From: JADJWR01 sp964509545
Lineage (GTDB): Bacteria; Pseudomonadota; Gammaproteobacteria; Burkholderiales; Burkholderiaceae_F
Length of the DNA stretch: 25,274 nt
Assembly: GCA_964509545.1 (NCBI GenBank)
Contig: CAZDXQ010000050.1
Coordinates: 1 to 25,274, forward strand
Direction: 5' to 3'
The notes under the pieces are model-generated. The model did no database searches, was not told where the DNA came from, and worked only from the letters and a program-made list of their open reading frames with translations. This document shows, in pieces, positions 8,345 through 13,987 of this stretch; the stretch's first letter is position 1; each line of letters opens with the position of its first letter. A program made the position numbers and the translations under genes.

Positions 8345-8584
8345 ATGGAAGACAAGCTCACCGTCACAGCAGTGTCCCGTTTTCGTGCGCCGATCGGCGG
8401 CCAGGAGATCGAACTGCAGCAGATCGACTACGTGCATGGCGGCATCAGTCTTCTGCGCGTGCGCGTCCGCGAGGGGCGGCGCTTCACGGTGTTCGACATC
8501 GACGCGGCCACCGCCGCCGAATGGGGCGAACAGATGCTGCAATGGGCGCGTACCCACCCGGGTACAGCAACGGCAACACCATGA
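8345..8584 (+). CDS. Small uncharacterised protein, first gene of the divergent sulfur operon
   Basis: This 79-aa protein has no signal peptide, cysteine or membrane segment. It reads like a compact beta-rich domain (residues 3-52: KLTVTAVSRF, then IELQQIDYVHGG, LLRVRVREG and FTVFDID) followed by one helix (AATAAEWGEQMLQWART). I do not assign a named family. The ATG at 8345 was chosen because the conserved-looking domain begins there and a GAAGG lies about 11 bases upstream; a longer frame from 8276 would begin inside the promoter region. Its TGA overlaps the ATG of a 17-codon mini-ORF that leads to the Cmx6-like gene, so it is probably co-translated with the sulfur-related genes that follow. 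Confidence 0.75.
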   Translation: MEDKLTVTAVSRFRAPIGGQEIELQQIDYVHGGISLLRVRVREGRRFTVFDIDAATAAEWGEQMLQWARTHPGTATATP

Positions 8585-8634
8585 ACCGGCGAGACCACAA
8601 CAGACGCATGGTCGTAGGCCGCCTCGGGATCTGA
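8581..8634 (+). CDS. Possible 17-codon coupling peptide ORF
   Basis: An ATG at 8581 overlaps the TGA of the preceding gene (ATGA) and opens a 17-residue frame, MNRRDHNRRMVVGRLGI, ending at a TGA two bases before the ATG of the next gene. Five of 17 residues are arginine. The arrangement bridges an otherwise untranslated 52-base gap and could couple translation of the two flanking genes. It may equally be chance; there is no ribosome-binding site of its own beyond the coupling geometry. Confidence 0.3.
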   Translation: MNRRDHNRRMVVGRLGI

Positions 8635-8636
8635 CG

Positions 8637-9233
8637 ATGACGCAATGGCTCGACTACGCGTACGCGGTCGCCGGCATCAGCGTCGGACGCGACTATCCGT
8701 TCGAGCTCTATCAGGCGCTGCTTGCGCTGGCCCCGTGGCTGGACCAGGAACCGCTGGCCGGAGTGCACCCGATCCGCGGCCTGACACCCGCCGCCGGAAG
8801 CCTGTTGATCGGTGGCCGTACCCGCCTGATGCTGCGCGTGCCGCAAGCGCGCCTCGACGCCTGCGCGCGCCTGCAAGGGCTGGCCCTGGCTCTGCCGGAG
8901 CCGCTGCGCATCGGCCGCGCCAGCGCGCGCGAACTGCTGGCTCATCCGGTGCTGCACGCCAGACTGGTGATCACCGGCAGCGATGACGAGGGCGCGTTCG
9001 TCGCCGACGTCGACCGCGCCGTCGCCGAACTCGAACTGGACTGCGAGACCATCGTCGGCCGGCGCGGCGAATTGCGCGTCGGCGATCAGCGCCTGACCGG
9101 CTTCAGCCTGATGCTGCACGGCCTTTCGGCCGCGGATTCGCTGAAGGCGCAGGCACACGGCATCGGCCAGCACCGCAAGCTGGGCTGCGGCCTTTTCGTA
9201 CCGCACAAGTCGGTCGCGGCCGTGGGCCTTTGA
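8637..9233 (+). CDS. Stand-alone Cas6/Cmx6-like (type I-MYXAN family) protein
   Basis: This 198-aa protein resembles, as I recall that family, the Cas6/Cmx6 subtype-MYXAN group of CRISPR RNA endonucleases. Similar points are the length, GVHPIRG at residues 42-48, the segment RLMLRVPQAR, HARLVI near 107, GFSLMLHGLSAADSL at 155-169, and the C-terminal HRKLGCGLFVPHK at 179-191. The last is the Gly-rich RNA-contacting region typical of Cas6 proteins. H44 is a candidate catalytic histidine, which is inference. The family cleaves CRISPR repeat RNA, but no CRISPR array or other cas gene is visible in the window. Its neighbours are sulfur-carrier genes: the TusA-like gene starts 26 bases downstream. 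It may have been repurposed as an RNA-binding protein. The ATG at 8637 is fixed by the start of the conserved N-terminus. Confidence 0.8.
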   Translation: MTQWLDYAYAVAGISVGRDYPFELYQALLALAPWLDQEPLAGVHPIRGLTPAAGSLLIGGRTRLMLRVPQARLDACARLQGLALALPEPLRIGRASARELLAHPVLHARLVITGSDDEGAFVADVDRAVAELELDCETIVGRRGELRVGDQRLTGFSLMLHGLSAADSLKAQAHGIGQHRKLGCGLFVPHKSVAAVGL

Positions 9234-9259
9234 GTTGCCGGCGACGAAGGAGAACGAGG

Positions 9260-9748
9260 ATGAGTCCGCCTTCGATCATCCGCCTTGACATGACCGGCCT
9301 CGCCTGCCCGCTGCCGCTTCTGGGCGCGAAGAAGATGCTCGACGACCTGCCGGATGGACAGCATCTGGTGCTGATCTCCGACTGCCCGGGCACCGGCGAT
9401 GACCTGCGCGCCTGGGCCAGCGAAACCGGCCACGAAGTGATCGATACCGAGAGGATCAACGGCCGCCGCGTCGCCTACACGATCCGCCGCCGGCCGTCCG
9501 AGGCGCCGAGACGCAACGTCGTGCTCGACCTGCGCGGCGCCAGTTGTCCCGGCCCGATCGTCGAGGCGCGGCGCCTGCTGCGCGCGATGCAGCCCGGCGA
9601 GGTGCTGGTGCTGATCACCAACTGTCCGGGCGCGCCGCAGGACGTCGACGCATGGACCGCCGACGGCGCGGTGCAGCTGGTCGATCGCTTCGAGCCCGCG
9701 CCCGGCGAGTTCGAGTTCTATTTGCGCGCGGTTCAAGCCGCGCCCTGA
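9260..9748 (+). CDS. Tandem TusA-domain sulfur-carrier protein
   Basis: This 162-aa protein contains two complete TusA/SirA-like domains fused head to tail. Domain one (about residues 5-78) has the active-site motif CPLP with C16 in GLACPLPLLGAKK. Domain two (about 85-160) has CPGP with C96 in GASCPGPIVEARR. Each also has a second cysteine in an equivalent place (C42 in SDCPGTG, C122 in TNCPGAP). TusA carries persulfide sulfur to DsrE(FH)/TusBCD, so this is probably a dedicated carrier or a regulator linked to the dsr genes across the divergent promoter. The ATG at 9260 has GAAGGAGAACGAGG just upstream. Single-domain TusA is about 80 residues, so the fusion is the unusual point. Confidence 0.92.
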   Translation: MSPPSIIRLDMTGLACPLPLLGAKKMLDDLPDGQHLVLISDCPGTGDDLRAWASETGHEVIDTERINGRRVAYTIRRRPSEAPRRNVVLDLRGASCPGPIVEARRLLRAMQPGEVLVLITNCPGAPQDVDAWTADGAVQLVDRFEPAPGEFEFYLRAVQAAP

Positions 9749-9770
9749 GCGACCTGCCGAAAGGAGAGCA

Positions 9771-10100
9771 ATGAATTACGAGATCAACGGCACCACGCTG
9801 GAAGCCGACGAGGAGGGCTACCTGCTCGAGGCCAACTACGACAACGAGGTCGCGATGGCCATCGCCCAGGCCGAGGGCATCGCGCTGACCGACGACCACT
9901 GGGCGGTGATCAACTACCTGCGCGACCAGTTCCGCGAACATGGCCAGACGCCCAACTATCGCAACATGCTGAAGGATCTGGCCGAACTGCTGCCACAGCA
10001 CGACAGCAAGGCGCTGTATGACCTGTTCCCTGGGGGTCCCGCCAAGCAGGGTGTGCGCGTTGCCGGCCTGCCCAAGCCCTTCGGCAAGGGCGGCTATTGA
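9771..10100 (+). CDS. Cysteine-free DsrC/TusE-family protein (RspA type)
   Basis: This 109-aa protein is clearly a DsrC paralogue: EADEEGYLLEANYDNE, DDHWAVINYLR, and the C-terminal LFPGGPAKQGVRVAGLPKP align with DsrC at 4220-4555. Both redox cysteines are missing. The position of C99 is valine (KQGVRVAG), and the tail reads KPFGKGGY instead of KPTGCV. No cysteine occurs anywhere in the protein. DsrC-family members lacking both cysteines have been named RspA (regulatory sulfur-related proteins) in the literature; a sulfur-carrying role is excluded and a regulatory or competitor role is inferred. The start has a textbook AAGGAGAGCA before ATG, suggesting strong expression. It overlaps the next gene by four bases. 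Confidence 0.92.
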   Translation: MNYEINGTTLEADEEGYLLEANYDNEVAMAIAQAEGIALTDDHWAVINYLRDQFREHGQTPNYRNMLKDLAELLPQHDSKALYDLFPGGPAKQGVRVAGLPKPFGKGGY

Positions 10101-10780
10101 CGGCCGTGAACACGCCGCTGCGGCGGACCAAGAGCCGCTTCTTCAACAAGGACAAGGCGCGCGACCCGGCCACCCTGGCCAGTGTCGCCGCCTTCACCGC
10201 GTGGCGGCTCGGTCTGGCGACGATCAAGCAGATGCGCAGCGCGCAGTTCGAGATCGAGGCGAACGCGCAGTATTTCGAGGTGCTGCGCGAATACCTGGTG
10301 TTCCTGATCCAGGTCGCCGACCGGCTCGCGCTGGCGCGGCTGTCGCTACCCGAGCGGCGGCAGTTCACGGTGTCGATGGTCAAGCGGCTGGCGGAACTGC
10401 TGGCGGAGAACCAGTCGCGCCTGCTCGGCGGTGCCGAAGCGGATATCCGCGGCGCCTTCATCGAGCTGTTCAACGCGCGCGCCGACGACTACGCGCAGGC
10501 TGACTTCGGCCAAGGCGTCGGCCAGGACGTCGCCTTCATGCGGCTTGCCAGCGTCGCTCTGCTGGCCGCGGTAGCGCCGCAGGACCGCGCCTGGGTCGCC
10601 GACCAGGTGATGACCTACGAGGCACCGTCGGCGGTGGCCACGTTGCGCAGGGTGATCGACAACGTCGTTGGCACCTCGGGGGCGATCGTCGCCGCGCCCG
10701 ACGACGAAGCCGTCGACGGGCCACTGCCGGAAATGCCTGGCGTCGACGCTCCGGTCGATGACCCGATCCCGCCGGAGTAG
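10097..10780 (+). CDS. Uncharacterised helical protein of the sulfur operon
   Basis: This protein has 227 residues if translation starts at the TTG at 10097, which overlaps the stop of the DsrC-like gene (TTGA) and has AAGG about 9 bases upstream. A GTG at 10106 is the alternative. The protein has no cysteine, signal peptide or membrane segment. It looks almost entirely helical from residue 25 to 195, including FEIEANAQYFEVLREYLVFL and MVKRLAELLAENQ. The N-terminus is basic (RRTKSRFFNKDK) and the C-terminal 27 residues are acidic and proline-rich (PDDEAVDG ... DDPIPPE). I do not recognise a family. The four-base overlap implies tight coupling with the cysteine-free DsrC, so the two products may form a complex. 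Confidence 0.8.
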   Translation: MTAVNTPLRRTKSRFFNKDKARDPATLASVAAFTAWRLGLATIKQMRSAQFEIEANAQYFEVLREYLVFLIQVADRLALARLSLPERRQFTVSMVKRLAELLAENQSRLLGGAEADIRGAFIELFNARADDYAQADFGQGVGQDVAFMRLASVALLAAVAPQDRAWVADQVMTYEAPSAVATLRRVIDNVVGTSGAIVAAPDDEAVDGPLPEMPGVDAPVDDPIPPE

Positions 10781-10785
10781 TCGTG

Positions 10786-11712
10786 ATGACCGCCGCGCCG
10801 GCACGCAGCCCCTTCGACCTCGACAACGACGCCGCTTATCGAGCCTGGCGCGAACGTAAGCTCGCGCTTGCGCCACGTTCGGTCGAAGACCTGCGGGTCG
10901 AGGTCGCCGATCCGTTGCGGCTGACCCGCGCCGAACGCGACGCCCTTCTCGACCGCTGCGCGCGAAGCAACATGGCCGTTTATGTCTCGCCGCCGCGGGC
11001 GCAGGCCGGCAGCGAGATCCCGCGCCGCATCGGCGAGCAGCTCGGCCTGCGCACGCTCGACGTCAACTATCTGGCCGACGACGACGGCATCACGCCGCTG
11101 GCCGCCACCGAATCCGGCACGCGCAGCGGCTACATCCCGTATACCAATCGCGCCATCCGCTGGCACACCGACGGCTACTACAACCCGTCGCAGCGGACAA
11201 TCCGCGCCATGATCCTGCACTGCGTCGAGCGTGCCGAAACCGGCGGCGAGAATCACCTGCTCGACCATGAACTGGCCTATATCGCGCTGCGCGACGCGAA
11301 CCCCGAACATATCCGCGCGCTGATGCTTGCCGACGCGATGACGATTCCGGCGCGCTCGGAGGAAGGCGAAGTCGCCCGCGGCGACCAGACCGGGCCGGTG
11401 TTCTCGATCGACGCCGACGGCCATCTGCACATGCGCTACACGGCGCGCACGCGCAGCATCGCGTGGAAAGACGATCCGGCCGTGCGCGCTGCTACCGCGG
11501 CGCTGCAGCGCATCCTCGACAGCGATGCGCACGTTCTGGCGCTGCGGCAGGAGCCCGGCATGGGCATCGTCTGCAACAACGTGCTGCACGACCGCAGCGC
11601 GTTCAGCGATTCGCCCCGGCATACGCGGCTGGTGCTGCGTGCTCGCTATTACGAGCGCATCGTCTGCCCGTCTGCCGAGCCCGGTCGGGCACGGCAGGCC
11701 GCGGTGGCCTAG
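10786..11712 (+). CDS. TauD/TfdA-family Fe(II)/2-oxoglutarate-type dioxygenase
   Basis: This 308-aa protein of the TauD/TfdA (clavaminate-synthase-like) fold carries the HxD...H iron triad: H127 and D129 in RWHTDGYY and H268 in NNVLHDRSAF. A 2-oxoglutarate-binding arginine is expected about 13 residues later, matching R281 or nearby arginines in RLVLRARYYE. TauD enzymes release sulfite from taurine and relatives hydroxylate other small acids; the substrate cannot be read from the sequence. The gene follows the helical protein by five bases and closes the operon, so a sulfur-linked substrate is plausible but inferred. GTG at 10783 and ATG at 10786 are adjacent; I use the ATG. Confidence 0.85.
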   Translation: MTAAPARSPFDLDNDAAYRAWRERKLALAPRSVEDLRVEVADPLRLTRAERDALLDRCARSNMAVYVSPPRAQAGSEIPRRIGEQLGLRTLDVNYLADDDGITPLAATESGTRSGYIPYTNRAIRWHTDGYYNPSQRTIRAMILHCVERAETGGENHLLDHELAYIALRDANPEHIRALMLADAMTIPARSEEGEVARGDQTGPVFSIDADGHLHMRYTARTRSIAWKDDPAVRAATAALQRILDSDAHVLALRQEPGMGIVCNNVLHDRSAFSDSPRHTRLVLRARYYERIVCPSAEPGRARQAAVA

Positions 11713-11796
11713 CGACGTTTCGGGGAAGCAGCCGCGCGCTCCGTCCGTTGCTGCCGGTGCGCGCGGCCGCAACGGTCAGGCGACTCCACCGGAGGA

Positions 11797-12237
11797 TCAG
11801 GGCCGCAGGTACGCGTAACCCTCGCGTTGCTGCAACCGCGTGATCTCAGCCACGCCCGAAGGAACGAAGGTCGCCTCAGGAATGAACCTGCTCTTGTCGA
11901 TCTTGCGATTGCGCAGCGTGATCTGGCAGACGTCGAACTGCACGCCCTGGCTCTTCAACTGCTCGACGCGGATGTTGTAGGGGTTGCCGTCCTTGTCCTT
12001 GGCGTCGCTGAACAGGAAGTCGACGCCGCGCGCGTGCGTCACGACGACGATCTTCGCCTTCGGATTGACCTCGAGATGGTTGCCGATGTTGCGCAGCGCA
12101 TCCATCGCCTGCTGCTCGGTATTGTTGATGTGGTAAACAACCTTGTCCGGACCGACGTTCTCGTTCGATGCGCTGGCGGCGCCGGAAAAAAGCAGGGGCA
12201 GCGAAACGACGGCGGCGATCAACGTCATTCTGGTCAT
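11797..12237 (-). CDS. Exported DsrE-family protein
   Basis: This 146-aa protein has a typical signal peptide (MTRMTLIAAVVSLPLLFSGA, predicted cleavage near residues 23-24 after ASA), so it is probably periplasmic. The mature part fits the DsrE/DsrF-like fold: DKVVYHINNTEQQAMDALRNI, then KIVVVTHARGVDFLF, then a conserved C104 in VQFDVCQITLRN. Periplasmic DsrE-like proteins occur near sulfur-oxidation genes in many proteobacteria; their function is poorly known, though C104 is a plausible persulfide site. The ATG at 12237 has GAGGAGAC upstream. It converges with the dioxygenase gene, with 84 bases between the two stops, and no clear terminator was seen there. Confidence 0.88.
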   Translation of the reverse strand: MTRMTLIAAVVSLPLLFSGAASASNENVGPDKVVYHINNTEQQAMDALRNIGNHLEVNPKAKIVVVTHARGVDFLFSDAKDKDGNPYNIRVEQLKSQGVQFDVCQITLRNRKIDKSRFIPEATFVPSGVAEITRLQQREGYAYLRP

Positions 12238-12394
12238 TGGGTCTCCTCTGTCCTGGTGGGTCGACGGCGCCGGCAATCTGCAGCGCCTACCGGGCCATAC
12301 CGCCGAACGGCGCGTTTTATTCCCGGCGAAGGCGGCCCGGCAAGGAGGGGGCCGGAATGACCGGACGCCGGTGCTGCAGCGACTTGCAGGAATT

Positions 12395-12425
12395 CGAAAG
12401 AAGAGGGCCTGCATCGCTGCAAGCC
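12395..12425 (-). terminator. Rho-independent terminator of tRNA-Arg
   Basis: On the minus strand, just past the tRNA 3' end, GGCTTGCA-GCGA-TGCAGGCC forms an 8-bp stem (one G-U pair) with a GNRA tetraloop. It is followed by the pyrimidine-rich, U-containing tract CTCTTCTTTC. It starts 11 bases after the encoded CCA, so it fits termination of the tRNA transcript. Confidence 0.7.
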
Positions 12426-12435
12426 TTTGAATGAA

Positions 12436-12512
12436 TGGCGCGCCCGGCAGGATTCGAACCCACGACCCCTTGGTTCGTAGCCAAGTACTCTATCCAACTG
12501 AGCTACGGGCGC
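12436..12512 (-). tRNA. tRNA-Arg (anticodon ACG)
   Basis: The 77-nt minus-strand sequence folds as a standard tRNA. The acceptor stem is GCGCCCG/CGGGCGC with discriminator G and an encoded CCA at 12438-12436. The D arm GCTC-AGTTGGATA-GAGT, anticodon stem CTTGG/CCAAG around loop CTACGAA (anticodon ACG) and T arm with GGTTCGAATCC are all present. In bacteria ACG is deaminated to ICG and reads CGU, CGC and CGA. Confidence 0.98.
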
Positions 12513-12524
12513 GCTGCGGCGCGG

Positions 12525-12530
12525 ATTGTA
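12525..12530 (-). promoter_or_regulatory. Probable -10 box of the tRNA-Arg promoter
   Basis: On the minus strand TACAAT lies 12 bases before the first tRNA nucleotide, giving a short leader of about 5-6 nt if transcription starts 7 bases downstream. No convincing TTGACA-like -35 is visible at 16-18 bases upstream, so the assignment rests on position and the -10 match. Confidence 0.4.
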
Positions 12531-12709
12531 CATGCTCCGCGTCGCTTCGGCTCTGCTGCTTCGCTCGCGCGACGGTCGCCGGAACCCAGGAGCATGCTCG
12601 CTCGCCACTCGCCCACGCTTAGCCCTGAACCCGCCCGCCAGGATCGTCGATGAACTGGAAGGCCGCCTTCCGCTCCTCTTGATACGCAACAGCGCCCGAA
12701 GCGGACGAT

Positions 12710-13316
12710 GTGCAGCTCGATCACGGCGAGACCGCGATGCTGTCGATCGCCGTGCAGAACGTGTAGCTGAAGCTGCGCGACGACTCTGTCGAGCGCGAAC
12801 GCTGGGCGCCTTTTCAGCGCCGGATGCGCGAGACCGTGATCCCGGCCATGCGTTCGCTGCAGCAGGCGTTTCGCGCCCGGGGCATCGACGTGATCCACGC
12901 CCGCATCGCCTGCCTGCCCGAAGATGGCCGCGACCGGTCGCTGAGCCAGAAGAAACCGGGCTGGAACTATCTGCTCCAGGGACCCCGAGGAGTCGCAGAT
13001 CGTGCCCGAACTGGCGCCGCGCCCCGGCGAGGTCGTGGTCACGAAGACCACCGGCAGCGCGCTGACAGGCACAAACCTGCGCTTCGCGCTTTCCAACATG
13101 GGAATCCGCAATGTCGCGCTCACCGGCATCCTCACCGATCAGCGTCTGTCGTCGACCGCGTGCAGTCGACCTGACGAGAGCTTCAACGTGATCGTCGTCG
13201 AGGACTGCTGCGCGGCCGACACCGATGAGTTGCACCGGCGCGAACGGCAGATCATGCACACGATCTCCTGCCACGTTGTCCGCAGCGACGAACTGCGCGC
13301 GATGATGCGGCTGTAG
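12710..13316 (+). pseudogene. Broken isochorismatase-family cysteine hydrolase
   Basis: The remnant reads as an isochorismatase-like hydrolase in two frames. Frame A, from a possible GTG at 12710, begins VQLDHGETAMLSIAVQNV and meets a TAG at 12764-12766. It then continues as LKLRDDSVERERWAPFQRRM through KPGWNYLLQ. One extra G around 12979-12980 shifts it to frame B (DPEESQIVPELAPRPGEVVV ... DELRAMMRL, stop at 13314). Catalytic residues are also lost: the Asp expected in xxDxQN is Ala (IAVQN), and the catalytic Cys expected after TGILTDQ is Arg. The Lys in VVTKTTGSALTGTNL remains. Three independent kinds of damage make sequencing error an unlikely full explanation. A downstream fragment from the GTG at 13002 could be called as a 104-aa gene but would lack the catalytic Cys. 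Confidence 0.88.
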
Positions 13317-13332
13317 AGACGCCGCCGCGCCG

Positions 13333-13755
13333 CTATTTGACCAGCGTCACCGGCAGGTCGGACAGGTGCACGACCTTGAAGGAGGTCGAGCCAAGGAAGA
13401 CGCTTTCCAGGTCGCCGAGGCCGCGCGTGCCCATCACGATGCCGCTGCAGCCGTGGTCGCGCGCCGTCTGCACGATCGACTCCGCCGGCTTGCCGAACTG
13501 GATCAGGAACTCGTAGGGACAGCCTGATTCGTTGAGCATCTGCAGCGCCTCGGCCGACTGCGCCTGCCCCTGCTGCCTCAGGTGCTCGCGCGAAGTCTCG
13601 CTTGCCAGCCCGTGCGGATACCAGCGCTCCAGTTGCTCCTGCACGTTCAGCAGCACGATCTTCATCCCCTGCACGGCCTTGGCCATCTTGATCGCGAAGG
13701 CCACCGCGCGATTGGCGTTCGCCGATCCGTCCACCGATACGAGCAGCGATTTCAT
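13333..13755 (-). CDS. Universal stress protein (UspA family, ATP-binding type)
   Basis: This 140-aa single-domain Usp protein starts MKSLLVSVDGSANANRAV and ends with the nucleotide-binding motif G-x2-G-x9-G-S. The motif is visible as GTRGLGDLESVFLGS at residues 109-123, followed by the typical LSDLPVTLVK dimer strand. This motif marks ATP-binding family members rather than the UspA-proper non-binding type. The ATG at 13755 begins the conserved first strand; an in-frame extension to 13818 adds non-conserved sequence. It is a monocistronic gene with 232 bases to the next minus-strand gene end. The specific stress role cannot be read from sequence. Confidence 0.93.
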   Translation of the reverse strand: MKSLLVSVDGSANANRAVAFAIKMAKAVQGMKIVLLNVQEQLERWYPHGLASETSREHLRQQGQAQSAEALQMLNESGCPYEFLIQFGKPAESIVQTARDHGCSGIVMGTRGLGDLESVFLGSTSFKVVHLSDLPVTLVK

Positions 13756-13987
13756 GGCCGATGTCCCGAGGCAGGCGCACCGCATGCACGCCCTGTAGCC
13801 CCATTGTGCGAAGGACACCCGCGTCAGGCGCTGACCGGCGTCAACCCGCCGGCCTGCTCCGTTGTCGGGGACTCCCCGCAGCGGCGCGCACGTTGTCGCT
13901 TGCGCGTGCCGCCGCCGGTGGCCGGACGTGAAACTGCGCCGCCGTCCCGCCGACGCAGGCTGCCCGCGTCACTGTGCGGCGCGCGCT

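Noticed and set aside
8345..9770. A CRISPR array accompanying the Cas6/Cmx6-like gene
   Set aside because: No regularly spaced repeats of 25-40 bp were seen here or elsewhere in the window, and no cas1, cas2, cas3, cas5, cas7 or cas8-like protein was recognised.
12314..12357. A second copy of the inverted-repeat element seen between dsrC and dsrM
   Set aside because: It shares the flavour (TATTCCCGGCGAAGGCGG and GGCCGGAATGACC), but its ends do not match the 4104-4206 element well and the hairpins are imperfect. At most it is a degenerate relative.
13002..13316. A separate 104-aa isochorismatase-like gene starting at the GTG at 13002
   Set aside because: It is the C-terminal half of the frameshifted remnant, lacks the catalytic Cys and the N-terminal half of the fold, and has no own ribosome-binding site.
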